NCBI GenBank assembly: GCA_009695065.1
Contig: SIBR01000003.1
Location: 127,075-191,074 of the forward strand
Direction: 5' to 3'
DNA from: Opitutus sp.
Lineage (GTDB): Bacteria > Verrucomicrobiota > Verrucomicrobiae > Opitutales > Opitutaceae
Length of the DNA: 64,000 bases
Numbering within the stretch: position 1 is the stretch's first letter; the number at the start of each line of letters is the position of its first letter. Position numbers and translations under genes: made by a program. The notes beneath the pieces are model-generated. The model saw nothing but the letters and a program-made list of their open reading frames with translations. It searched no databases and was not told the DNA's origin. Of the stretch, positions 52,021-62,154 are shown in pieces.

Positions 52021-52407
52021 GAGGAAAAGGGGGTTTCGGCCGGGCTGAGTGGGGCTTTTCGCCCCTCAGCGGGCCCCGCCTTGCCGGATCAGGACCACGG
52101 CACCGGCGGCGAGCAACGGGGAGACGATCTTTGAAATCGTCGCCCGCCCGCTGGGGTCGATCGCTACGCACATGCGATCACCCTGAGGGACGGCGCAAAC
52201 CCCGTCGAGGCGATGTTCGCAGTTTCGTCGCTGGTGGGTGCGGTTCAGTTTTCCGATATGAATGAGTGCTTGCTGGCGGCCTCCCGATTGCCTTGGTGGT
52301 CGTCCAGCGCCGGGCGTCGAGCGGTGCAGCCGGCCGCTCCGTCGGCCTTTCACCCTTGGCTTGCCGCCTGTCCGGGAGCAACGTCGAGCCTTCTTTTTCC
52401 CGCCGCC
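52021..52407. other. Non-coding spacer (387 nt) between divergent HDAC-like and GH88-like genes
   Basis: No convincing gene. It contains a stem with a 2-nt bulge: CTGA-(GT)-GGGGC (52045-52055), loop TTTTC, GCCCC-TCAG (52061-52069). A minus-strand frame ending at 52066 encodes a 35-residue peptide with a hydrophobic stretch (KIVSPLLAAGAVVLIR), too short to call. Both divergent promoters must lie here, but none is clear. Confidence 0.6.
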
Positions 52408-53829
52408 ATGAAGATCAACGCCAGCCTGACGCCTCGGAAGTTACAGAAGAAAACCGCCCGCCTGTTCGAACTCGCCGGCCAGAAGATCCGCGCGATCGAC
52501 GCTGCGTGGGATCCCGCGAAAGGCACGCCGGTGTTCACCATCAAGGGGCGTTACACCTCCCGCGGCTGGACGGAGTGGACGCAGGGGTTTCAGTTCGGCA
52601 TGGCGTTCCTGCACTTCGACGCCACGGGCGATACGGCGATGCTGAAACTCGGCCGCGAAAAGACCCTGAAGCTGATGGCTTCGCACGTCTCGCACGTCGG
52701 CGTGCACGACCACGGGTTCAATAATATCTCCACCTACGGCAACCTGCGCCGGCTCATCCTCGAGGGGAAAATCCCCGCCGACCAGCGCGAGCTCGATTAC
52801 ACGGAAGTCGCCCTGAAGGTGTCCGGTGCGGTGCAGGCCGCGCGCCATGTCCGGACGGCGTACACTCAGCCCTGGTCGCCGCTGGCGGATGCGCTGGCGG
52901 GCACCGGCGTCGCCCCGGGCGGGTACATCTACTCCTTCAACGGCCCTCATTCTCTCTTCGCCGACACGATCCGTTCGCTGCGCTCGCTGTCGGTCGGCCA
53001 CCAGCTCGGCCACGTGCTGATGGGCGAGGGCGACAAGCCCGTGAATCTCCTCCACCGCGCGATCGAGCACGCCGCGACGACTGCGCGCTTCAACGTGTTC
53101 TTCGGGCAGGGCCGCGACAGCTACGACATGCGCGGCCGCGTGGCGCACGAATCGATTTTCAACCGCAACGACGGGCAGTTCCGCTGCCCGAGCTCCCAGC
53201 AGGGATATTCGCCGTTCACGACGTGGACGCGCGGTGCTGCGTGGATCATCTGCGGTTATGCCGAGCAGCTCGAGTTTCTCGACACCGTGAAGGGTCCGGA
53301 CCTCGACGCCGTGGGCGGCCGGGCCGCCGTGACCGATCTCTTTCTCGAAACCGCGTGTGCCGCGAGCGACTATTACATCGACGGCTACTCCGCCCGGAAC
53401 GGCGTGCCGTATTGGGACAGCAATGCCGCCAACACGCACCGGCTCGGCGATTTCACGAAACGCGCGGCCGATCCGTTCAATTCCCACGAGCCGGTGGACA
53501 GCTCGGCCGCTGCGATCGCCGCGCAGGGACTCCTGCGGCTCGGCACCTATCTGACCGCGCGCGGCAAGACGGCGGCGGGCAGCCGCTATTTCCAAGCCGG
53601 CCTCACCATCGCCGAGACGCTCTTCGGCGAACCCTACCTGTCCACCGACAAAAAGCATCAGGGCCTCCTGCTGCACAGCGTGTATCACCGGCCCAACGGC
53701 TGGGACTACGTCCCCCCGGGGCGCCAGGTGCCGTGTGGCGAGGCGTGTATGTGGGGCGACTATCACGCGGTGGAGCTGGCGCTCCTGATCTCGCGGCTAG
53801 CACAGGGGAAATACTACACGTTCTTTTGA
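52408..53829 (+). CDS. GH88-like glycoside hydrolase (unsaturated glucuronyl hydrolase type)
   Basis: 473 aa from the ATG at 52408, with no signal peptide, so probably cytoplasmic. It has the all-helical (alpha/alpha)6 pattern of GH88. Landmarks are SRGWTEWTQGFQFGMAFLHF, YSPFTTWTRGAAWIICGYAEQLEF, VPYWDSNA, SSAAAIAAQGLLRLG, and the final LLLHSVYHRP and GDYHAVELAL. Enzymes of this family hydrolyse unsaturated uronic-acid oligosaccharides left by lyases. No lyase gene is near. The longer frame to 52213 lacks similarity. Confidence 0.8.
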   Translation: MKINASLTPRKLQKKTARLFELAGQKIRAIDAAWDPAKGTPVFTIKGRYTSRGWTEWTQGFQFGMAFLHFDATGDTAMLKLGREKTLKLMASHVSHVGVHDHGFNNISTYGNLRRLILEGKIPADQRELDYTEVALKVSGAVQAARHVRTAYTQPWSPLADALAGTGVAPGGYIYSFNGPHSLFADTIRSLRSLSVGHQLGHVLMGEGDKPVNLLHRAIEHAATTARFNVFFGQGRDSYDMRGRVAHESIFNRNDGQFRCPSSQQGYSPFTTWTRGAAWIICGYAEQLEFLDTVKGPDLDAVGGRAAVTDLFLETACAASDYYIDGYSARNGVPYWDSNAANTHRLGDFTKRAADPFNSHEPVDSSAAAIAAQGLLRLGTYLTARGKTAAGSRYFQAGLTIAETLFGEPYLSTDKKHQGLLLHSVYHRPNGWDYVPPGRQVPCGEACMWGDYHAVELALLISRLAQGKYYTFF

Positions 53830-53951
53830 ACAGAGGAGGGCTTTGGGCGATTTTCCCCCTGCGCTGCCGTCGGAGTGGGGCGGCGCGGTTCACGCGTGGT
53901 TTTTGCGTGCCGCTCGCATTTTGGCCGAAGGGCGGTTGACTTGCCGTGCCC

Positions 53952-55058
<1,107 letters not shown>

Positions 55059-55065
55059 CGCCTTC

Positions 55066-56299
55066 ATGAAATTTTCCTTCGCCTTCCTGCTCGCCTTCGC
55101 CGCCACGCTGCTGCCGGCGCCGCGCGTCGGCGCGGTCGAGCTGCCGCCGCCCCCCGTGAAGCCGACGTGCACGGTGGAAACCGGCGACCTCGGCGGCACG
55201 ATTTTCGGCCAGAAACCCGATCCGCGGAAAACCCGCCGCTACTTCATCGCCGCGGAACCGGCGATTTGGGATTTCGTCCCCGCCCCGCCGCGACGAGGTG
55301 TGCGGCCTGCCGCTGCCGCCCGCCGTCGTCTTCAATGCCACGGGTGAAAAGGTGCGTTACGTGCAGTATACCGACGACACTTTCCGCACCCGCGTGGCCG
55401 CGAACCCGACGCCGGGCATCCTCGGGCCCGTGCTGCGCGGCGTGGTGGGCGAGTATCTGGCGATCACGTTCCTCAACCGCGCCTCGCAGCCGCTGTCGAT
55501 GCATCCGCACGGCGTGCACTACGACAAGGACAGCGAGGGCGCCTTCTATCAACCGGGTCCGGGCCGCGGCGCGGCGGTGGCGCCCGGGGCGCGTTTCACC
55601 TACGTCTGGCAGCTCGACGAAAACTCCGGTCCGCTGCCGGGCGAGCCGAGTTCCAAGGTCTGGCTCTATCACAGCCACGTGCGGGCCGATGCGGAGACGA
55701 ATCTCGGACTCGTGGGCTGCCTCATCGTGACCGATCCCAAACGGGCGCGGCCCGACGGCACGCCGGCCGATGTCGATCGCGAATTCGCGACCTTGTTCAT
55801 GATTTTCAACGAGAGCCTGGCCGAGGAGAACGCGGATGAGGACGAGGATCCCGTGCCCGCGGGCAGTCCGGCGGCGGGGATGAATTGGGCCTCCACCCGG
55901 CAACTGATCGAGGAAGGTTCGCGCTATGCGATCAACGGCTTCGTCTTTGGCAACCTGCCGGCGCTGCAGGCGAATGCCGGCGAGCGCGTCCGCTGGTATC
56001 TGCTCGCACTCGGTTCGGAGCAGGATTTTCACACCGCGCACTGGCACGGGCTGCGCGTCGTCGAGGAGGGCCGCCGGCGCACCGATGTGGTCGAACTGCT
56101 CCCGGCGACGATGAAGGTGGCCGATCTGGTCGCCGACAATCCGGGCAGCTGGCTTTTTCACTGCCATGTCGCAGAGCACATGCGCCAGGGCATGTTCGCG
56201 CGCTTCGTGATCCATCCGCGCGATGTCGTCGGCGTGGACCGGTCTCCGGCCGCCGCGTTTCTCGGCCTGCCGTCCCCGCTGCGCGCGGCGGCGCGTTGA
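55066..56299 (+). pseudogene. Multicopper oxidase with a frameshift near its N-terminus
   Basis: The reading begins at ATG 55066 with a signal peptide (KFSFAFLLAFAATLLPA), then TCTVETGDLGGTIFGQKP and RRYFIAAEPAIWDFVPAP. It then leaves frame at about 55282-55292 and continues in the +1 frame with DEVCGLPLPPAVVFNATGEKV. The second part holds all four copper motifs: HPHGVHY, LYHSHVR, HTAHWHG and HCHVAEHMRQGM. Total length without the shift would be about 410 aa, normal for a two-domain oxidase. It may be a recent frameshift or a sequence error in a CG-rich stretch. It follows rlmN after 7 nt and converges on the copper ATPase. Confidence 0.85.
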
Positions 56300-56392
56300 A
56301 CGGCGGACGAGAGGCTGAACCGGCTATGGATTCCACCTGTTTAAGCCCCGACTGTCGGGCTCAGGCGGAAGGCGATAACCCGCCTCATGCGC

Positions 56393-58504
56393 TCAAACCG
56401 CTACGCGGCGCAGGCGCAGCGCGTTCGAGATGACGGTGATCGAACTCAGGCTCATCGCGACGCCGGCCAGCATCGGATTCAGCAGCCAGCCGGTGAACGG
56501 ATAGAGCAGGCCGGCGGCGACGGGAATCCCCGCAAAATTATACGCGAACGCCCAGAACAGGTTCTGTTTGATGTTGCGGAGGGTCGCCCGGCTGAGCCGC
56601 ACTGCGCGCACGAGGGCCGCGAGATCGCCCTGCACGAGGACGATGCCGGCGCTGGCAATCGCGACATCGGTGCCGGTGCCCATCGCGATGCCCACCTCCG
56701 CCGCGGCAAGGGCCGGGGCGTCGTTCAAGCCGTCGCCGGCAAAGACGACGCGAGCGCCTTTCGTCCGATACTCGCGCACGAGTTCCTGCTTCCGCGCCGG
56801 AGTGACGCCCGCGTGAAAGCTGTCGAGGTGCAGAGTATCCGCCACCGCCCGCGCGGATTCCTCTCGGTCGCCGGTCACCATGATGACGCGAAAGCCGAGA
56901 TCCTGCAGCGCGCGTACGGCGGCGGGCGTGGTTGGCTTGATCGTGTCCGCCAGCGCGATTGTGCCGGCGCCGACGCCGTCGACCGTGACCGCCACAACGG
57001 TGGCGGTGGATGGCTCGCCGGTTGTGGACTCGGCCCGGCCGACTTTCACGAGCTGGCCGTCGATCCGGGCTTCCACGCCGACACCGGGGATCGCGGAGAA
57101 TTGCTCCGCGCGTCCGAGGGGGAGAGTGCGCTCGTTGGCCGCCGCGACGAGGGCGCGGGCGAGGGGATGCTCGCTCGGCGCCTCGGCGCTGGCGGCCAAA
57201 CGCAGCAAGGTCGATTCGTCGAAGCCGCCCGACGGCGCGAGGCGCACCACCCGCGGCGTGCCCGCCGTGAGCGTGCCCGTCTTGTCGATCAGCAGCGTGT
57301 TCGCGGCTGCGAGCCGTTCAAGCGCGGCCGCGTTCTTCACCAGCACGCCCACCTGCGCCCCGCGGCCGATGCCGGTGATGAGCGAGACCGGGGTGGCGAG
57401 GCCGAGCGCGCAGGGACAGGCGATGATCAGGACCGCGACGGCGTTGAGCAGCGCGTGCGGGAGCGCGGGCGCGGGTCCGAGGAAAAACCAGCCCACGAAC
57501 GTGAGCAACGCGATGCCGATGACGACGGGCGTGAACCATTTCGACACGCGGTCCGCCAGGCGCGCGATGGGCGCCTCGCTGTTCTGGGCTTCCTCCACGA
57601 GGCGGACGATTTGGGCGAGCAGCGTTTCGCGGCCGACACGGTCGGCGCGGAACACAAACGAGCCGGTGGTGTTGAGCGTACCGGCACTGGCCCGGTCGCC
57701 CGCGCGCTTGGCGACAGGCCGCGGTTCGCCCGTGAGCATGGATTCGTCGATCTCGCTCGCGCCGTCGGTCAACACGCCGTCGACCGGGATGTGTTCGCCG
57801 GGCCGCACGCGCAGCCGGTCGCCCTTCTGCACGGCGTCGACCGGCACATCCGCTTCCTGCCCGTCGGCGCCGAGGCGATGGGCGATCTTGGGGGCGAGAT
57901 CGAGCAGCGCGCGAATCGCCGCGTCTGTGCGCGCGTGGGCGCGTTGCTCCAGGATCTGGCCCAGCAGCACGACCGTCGTGATGAATGCCACGGCCTCGAA
58001 ATAGAGCGGCACGCCGTGGGCCGTGCGCAGCGCGGGCGGAAACGAGTCCGCAAACAGCACGGCGGCGGCGCTGTAGAAATACGCCGCGCCGGTGCCGGTC
58101 ACGATCAGCGTGAACATGTTGGTGTCCCATTCGCGCAGGGAGATCCACCAGCGGCGGTTCAGGGGCGCGCCGGCCCAGAAGAAAACGGGCGTCGTGAGGG
58201 CGAGCTGGAGCCACGCGAGGACGCGGGCGTCGAAGCGATGGAAGAAATGCGGCGCAATCATTTCCCCCATTGCGAGCACGATGACCGGCAGGCCGAGGAT
58301 CAGCGCGACCCAGAACCGCGGGCGCAGGTAACGCTCGTGCGGCAGGCCCATGTAGACGATCTCGTTCCGCGCAGGGATTTCACCGGCTCCGCGCGCCGCA
58401 CCGTGGGCGTGGTGGCCGTGCGCGTGCTGGCTCTGCTCCGCGGGGTCGTCGTGGCTGGGAGAGCCGCTGGGCTCTGGGGTCGGAGAGGAGTGTGAGTGTT
58501 TCAT
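56393..58504 (-). CDS. Copper-translocating P1B-type ATPase, CPC type
   Basis: 703 aa. The membrane metal site is [11 protein letters not shown]. The phosphorylation loop is [11 protein letters not shown], the actuator is [11 protein letters not shown] and the hinge is [23 protein letters not shown]. The N-terminus has no CxxC metal-binding domain; instead it has a His-rich stretch ([17 protein letters not shown]). CPC predicts Cu(I) export (CopA-like), while the His-rich N-terminus is more like CopB. It converges with the broken multicopper oxidase, so the two look like one copper-handling locus. Confidence 0.9.
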   Translation of the reverse strand: MKHSHSSPTPEPSGSPSHDDPAEQSQHAHGHHAHGAARGAGEIPARNEIVYMGLPHERYLRPRFWVALILGLPVIVLAMGEMIAPHFFHRFDARVLAWLQLALTTPVFFWAGAPLNRRWWISLREWDTNMFTLIVTGTGAAYFYSAAAVLFADSFPPALRTAHGVPLYFEAVAFITTVVLLGQILEQRAHARTDAAIRALLDLAPKIAHRLGADGQEADVPVDAVQKGDRLRVRPGEHIPVDGVLTDGASEIDESMLTGEPRPVAKRAGDRASAGTLNTTGSFVFRADRVGRETLLAQIVRLVEEAQNSEAPIARLADRVSKWFTPVVIGIALLTFVGWFFLGPAPALPHALLNAVAVLIIACPCALGLATPVSLITGIGRGAQVGVLVKNAAALERLAAANTLLIDKTGTLTAGTPRVVRLAPSGGFDESTLLRLAASAEAPSEHPLARALVAAANERTLPLGRAEQFSAIPGVGVEARIDGQLVKVGRAESTTGEPSTATVVAVTVDGVGAGTIALADTIKPTTPAAVRALQDLGFRVIMVTGDREESARAVADTLHLDSFHAGVTPARKQELVREYRTKGARVVFAGDGLNDAPALAAAEVGIAMGTGTDVAIASAGIVLVQGDLAALVRAVRLSRATLRNIKQNLFWAFAYNFAGIPVAAGLLYPFTGWLLNPMLAGVAMSLSSITVISNALRLRRVAV

Positions 58505-58589
58505 CGCGGGAGGAGACGGAGCCGCCGGACCGAATCTTACGTGCGTTCCGATGCGAAAGCGAACGGCGGTCGTGTCGGCGCGCCCCGCG

Positions 58590-59204
58590 CTATTTGATCG
58601 TGCCGGCGGAGCGGCGGGCGCAGATTTGGACGACCGCCGCGCGGCCCGTGTGGCCGGTGCCCTCGACGACGTCGCGCTCGCACTCGCGGCCGATGAGAAA
58701 TTCGAGCCCGGCCAGTTCCTCGCGCAGGGCGGTGAGCGTCATGAGCAGGGTGGGGTCCTTGGGTCCGCCCGTGCCGAACGCCAGTTGGCCCGGCGTGTAG
58801 GCTTCGAGGATGAACAGGCCGCCGGGCTGCAGGCCGGCCACGATGCTTGCATTTACCGTGCGACGCAGCGGCGGCGGCAGGTGCGCCCATGTCGCGACGA
58901 TCCCGGCCCACGCGCCGGGTGCGATGCAGAAATCGGCGAGATCGACCACCTCGGTCGCGATGGTCACGCCGCGGGCCGCCGCGAGCGCACGGGCCTTGGC
59001 GAGACCGGTCGCCGCCGCGTCGATCGCCGTGGACGCGTGGCCCTGTTGGGCGAGAAAGACTGCGTTGCGGCCTTCGCCCTCGGCGAGGCAAAGCGTCGGC
59101 CCGTCCGGAATGAGGTGCGCCATCTCCGCGACGAAATCGTTCGGTGCGGTGCCGTAGACATACTGCTCCGTCGCGTAGCGTTCGTCCCAAAAGTTGCCGG
59201 CCAT
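58590..59204 (-). CDS. Class I SAM-dependent methyltransferase, TehB-like
   Basis: 204 aa from the ATG at 59204. [20 protein letters not shown] is a typical opening of small TehB-like methyltransferases. The SAM site appears as [18 protein letters not shown]. The C-terminal strands [22 protein letters not shown] follow. The substrate is unknown; members act on tellurite, thiopurines or other small molecules. It is transcribed towards the copper ATPase. Confidence 0.85.
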   Translation of the reverse strand: MAGNFWDERYATEQYVYGTAPNDFVAEMAHLIPDGPTLCLAEGEGRNAVFLAQQGHASTAIDAAATGLAKARALAAARGVTIATEVVDLADFCIAPGAWAGIVATWAHLPPPLRRTVNASIVAGLQPGGLFILEAYTPGQLAFGTGGPKDPTLLMTLTALREELAGLEFLIGRECERDVVEGTGHTGRAAVVQICARRSAGTIK

Positions 59205-59266
59205 GGTCGCAATCAACGCCCGCCACCGGTTCGACGCAAAGATTACCGCGCGTCGCCCCGGCCGCG

Positions 59267-59316
59267 CTCCAGACGTTGCTCGCGCAGGGCGGCTCGGCCG
59301 GATCTTGCGGCAGGGC
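59267..59316. repeat. Copy 1 of a 50-nt repeat ahead of a methyltransferase gene
   Basis: It aligns without gaps to 62062-62111 at 38 of 50 positions. The most conserved part is GCGGC-N3-GC-CGGATCTTGCGGC. It lies 63 nt upstream of the TehB-like gene start. Function unknown. Confidence 0.5.
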
Positions 59317-59352
59317 CCGCCTGCGTGCCTCCTCGAATGAGTGCCGCCATGC

Positions 59353-59392
59353 CGGAGTCTTCGCCGGCGGCCATGGCGTCGCCACGACTCCG
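59353..59392 (-). other. Hairpin downstream of the PPK2-type gene
   Basis: Outer arms CGGAGTC (59353-59359) and GACTCCG (59386-59392) are perfect, and the interior is partly self-complementary (GGCGGCCATGGCGTCGCC). It lies 31 nt after the stop of the polyphosphate phosphotransferase gene on its strand. There is no U-run, so a terminator role is possible but not shown. Confidence 0.4.
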
Positions 59393-59422
59393 CTTATCCC
59401 CGCCAAAGTCCCGGGCGACGGC

Positions 59423-60898
59423 TCACTCCCCAAGCGCCTCGTCGAGGCGGCGACTGGCCAGGCGCAGGACCTCAAGCCGGGCGTAGCGTTTGTTGTTGGC
59501 CGGCACGAGATGCCACGGGGCATGTTCGCAATCGGTCAACGCCAGTATATCGCCGACCGCCACTTCGTAGTCCGTTCGCTTGCGGCGGTTGCGCCAGTCC
59601 TCGTGATTGATCTTGTGCCGCTTGTGTAGCGTGTTCTCACGCTCGCGGAAGCGGGCGAGTTGCTCGGCATGCGAGATGTGCAACCAGTACTTGATCACGA
59701 TGGTGCCGTGATCGGTGAGGAGCCGTTCGAAATCGTTGATCTCCGCGTAGGCGCGCCGCCATTCATCCTCGCGACAGAATCCCTCCAACCGCTCGACCAG
59801 GACACGGCCGTACCACGAGCGGTCAAATACCGCCATGCGTCCGCTGCGCGGCAGATCGCGCCAGAAGCGCCAGAGGTAGTGCGCATGCTTCTCTTCGTCG
59901 GTTGGCTTCGCCACGGGTATCACGCGGTAGTCGCGCGGGTCGATGGCGCTCGTCAGCCGGCGAATGGCCCCGCCCTTGCCCGCGGCATCCCAACCTTCGA
60001 AGACAAACACCACGGGGCGCCCGGCGGCGAAAGCCGCCCGGATCGAGCGGTTCAAACGGCCGAGCCATTTCTCCCGCGCGGCGCGATAGTCCTTTTCGGA
60101 AAGCTCCTGGTCGAGCGGCAGCGCCCGCAACCGCCGCAGGCCGGAGGGACGCAGCGGGATGACCGGCCCGGCGGCATTCGATCGCGCGAGCCGGGACAGC
60201 CGGGCGCGCTGCTGCCGGAACCGCGTCAGGAGCAACTGGCCGACCTCAAGATCGCGCGCCCGCTCATCCTCGGCATTCACGATCGTCCAATGGGCTCCGG
60301 GCCGGTCGGTCTTCGTGCGGATCAATCGCGCAGTTGCGGCGAGGCGGTCGTAGTGGCGATGGTGGTGCCAGTCTTCCTCGGAAACCCGCCAGGCCGTCAC
60401 CGGGTCGTCGGAGAGGGTCCGGAGCCGGCGGCCCTGGGCGGCCTTGGAAATCTGGAGCCACACCTTGATGATCAGCGTGCCACTGTCGGCGAGGAGCTTT
60501 TCGAAAGCGCGGATGCGGTCCGCCTCCTGCCCGATGTGACTGGACGAGCGTTCGCCGCGGGCCTCATCCCGCAGCGTTTCCGTATACCACGATCCGGCGT
60601 AGAGTCCGATGCGCCCTATTCCGGGGAGACTGCGCCAAAACCGCCATTGGTGCGAGTGTTGCTGCTCCTCCTCGGTCGGTGGATGGTACGAGAACGTTTC
60701 CACTCCCCGGGGATCCAGCCATTCGGCCAGCGTGTGGAGGAGGCTGCCACGGCCCGCACCTTCGGGTCCGGCGACGATCAGCAGGACCTTGAACGGGGCA
60801 TGCTTCAACTCGACCTGGAGTTGCGTGAGGCGGGCCCGCAGCCGCGTCGCCCGCGATTGATAGAGGCTTTTGGGGAGGCGTGCGGGGGCCCTCGGCAT
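59423..60898 (-). CDS. pap: Polyphosphate:AMP phosphotransferase-like protein, two PPK2 domains
   Basis: 491 aa with tandem PPK2 folds. The C-terminal domain (about 265-490) is complete: Walker A FEGWDAAGKGGAIRR, then AVFDRSWYGRVLVERLEGFC, then INDFERLLTDHGTIVIKYWLHIS and the lid FRERENTLHKRHKI. The N-terminal domain (about 15-240) keeps the fold, but Walker A reads GPEGAGRGS with no Lys. This is the pattern of class II PPK2 enzymes, which phosphorylate AMP with polyphosphate. Confidence 0.9.
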   Translation of the reverse strand: MPRAPARLPKSLYQSRATRLRARLTQLQVELKHAPFKVLLIVAGPEGAGRGSLLHTLAEWLDPRGVETFSYHPPTEEEQQHSHQWRFWRSLPGIGRIGLYAGSWYTETLRDEARGERSSSHIGQEADRIRAFEKLLADSGTLIIKVWLQISKAAQGRRLRTLSDDPVTAWRVSEEDWHHHRHYDRLAATARLIRTKTDRPGAHWTIVNAEDERARDLEVGQLLLTRFRQQRARLSRLARSNAAGPVIPLRPSGLRRLRALPLDQELSEKDYRAAREKWLGRLNRSIRAAFAAGRPVVFVFEGWDAAGKGGAIRRLTSAIDPRDYRVIPVAKPTDEEKHAHYLWRFWRDLPRSGRMAVFDRSWYGRVLVERLEGFCREDEWRRAYAEINDFERLLTDHGTIVIKYWLHISHAEQLARFRERENTLHKRHKINHEDWRNRRKRTDYEVAVGDILALTDCEHAPWHLVPANNKRYARLEVLRLASRRLDEALGE

Positions 60899-61067
60899 GT
60901 TCCGGCAAAATTGACCTACCGGTGCGGCTTGTCGAGCCGGCGCCGGCCACGCGAACGGCGGACTGGCGCCGCCGTTCGCGTCCGCCCTACTCGGGCGAAG
61001 ATGGCGAGAAAGACCGCGGCGGTTTGATCCACTGCGGCCACAGGGAGCCGGCGTCGTCTGCCGGGCT

Positions 61068-61916
61068 TCACGCTTGCGTGGCCCCGGCCTCCTGGCGGCG
61101 GCGAAGCGCGTGGATCCGCACCTCGTGGGTGAATTCCGTCTCTCCCCTGGGGAAGAAGCGCTCGAGTTCGTGCCGGAGCCAGGCCCGGGCGTGTGCCGCC
61201 GACTCTTGTCCGCCGTCGACCACCCGAATCACGCTGCTGTGCGTCATCAGGTTGTCGACGTACGACTCCAGCGTGTGGGTCTGCCGGTGGGCGGCCGTCT
61301 CGCACCAGGCCTCCGTGAAGCCGAACTCCTCGGCCTTCGCGGCGGTGAGCGCCTCGCTGTTGCGGGCCACCTTGGGGTAGTGCACGCGCAAGACCTGCCG
61401 AAGCCAGAATTCGAAATCCGGGTGCTGTTCCGGCCGGCCGATCGAGCCCGCCTTGTAGAGCACCAGCCAACCGTCGGGTCGCAGCACGCGGGCGGCCTCC
61501 CGGAGAAAGCGGTCGTGCTCGAACCAGTGGTTCGCGGGGCTCACGGTCGCGAGGTCGAAGTGCCCGCCCGGAAACGGCAGCGCCTCGGCGTAACCCTTGC
61601 GGTATTCGATTCGCGGATTGGGCTGGGCCTGCGCGAGCATGGCGGACGACGAGTCGAGGCCGACCACGCGGGTGGCGTAGGGGAGCAGGGCCGCCGTGGA
61701 GTGGCCGGTGCCGCAGCCGACATCCAAAGCCTGCGCAAAAGGCAGGAATTCGCGCAACGACTCCGCCACGATTTCCAGCACCCGGGAATGCCGGCTCGGC
61801 CGGCCCGCCGCGTAGCGCGCCGCCGCCGCGGGCGCGGTGAAGTAGTTGCGGACGCCGTCCGGGGCCGGCCCGGGCGGTGCGGGGGGAGGCGGCGAATTCA
61901 AGGGCGATTCGAGCAT
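61068..61916 (-). CDS. Class I SAM-dependent methyltransferase (methyltransferase type 11)
   Basis: 282 aa from the ATG at 61916; a Pro-rich N-terminus (NSPPPPAPPGPAPDG) leads to VRNYFTAPAAAARYAAGRPSR. The SAM site is LDVGCGTGHSTAALL, followed by VVGLDSSSAMLAQA and LPFPGGHFDLATVSPANHWFEHDRFLREAARVLRPDGWLVL. This resembles UbiE/SmtA-like enzymes of unknown substrate. The frame extends to 62036 without family sequence. Confidence 0.82.
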   Translation of the reverse strand: MLESPLNSPPPPAPPGPAPDGVRNYFTAPAAAARYAAGRPSRHSRVLEIVAESLREFLPFAQALDVGCGTGHSTAALLPYATRVVGLDSSSAMLAQAQPNPRIEYRKGYAEALPFPGGHFDLATVSPANHWFEHDRFLREAARVLRPDGWLVLYKAGSIGRPEQHPDFEFWLRQVLRVHYPKVARNSEALTAAKAEEFGFTEAWCETAAHRQTHTLESYVDNLMTHSSVIRVVDGGQESAAHARAWLRHELERFFPRGETEFTHEVRIHALRRRQEAGATQA

Positions 61917-62061
61917 GGCGGAAAGCGGTGCCGCCACGCTCGCGCGCTTCACCGGTCCGGGCAACGGCCCGCCGGTTACGATTGGGCTACGTTTCCGCCT
62001 GGCCGCCGGTTTCCCGCCGGGCTCCAACCGCGCCACGTTTCGCGCGGGTCGCCCGCCCGCA

Positions 62062-62111
62062 CTCCAGGTATCACTCGTGCGCCGCGGCCCAGCCGGATCT
62101 TGCGGCGGGGC
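62062..62111. repeat. Copy 2 of the 50-nt repeat, ahead of the second methyltransferase and the amidase
   Basis: Same element as 59267-59316 (76 percent identity, no gaps). It lies 146 nt upstream of the minus-strand methyltransferase start and 44 nt upstream of the plus-strand amidase start, so it could serve either gene or neither. Confidence 0.5.
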
Positions 62112-62154
62112 GCGGGACGTGATTCGAATCCGCCGCTACGCAACGTCCCCTGCC

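Noticed and set aside
52066..52173. A 35-residue hydrophobic peptide on the minus strand as a toxin-like gene
   Set aside because: No ribosome-binding site, partner RNA or repeat supports it; the frame is short enough to be chance.
62121..62132. GATTCGAATCCG resembling a tRNA T-loop
   Set aside because: No acceptor, D or anticodon arm can be paired around it; likely chance.
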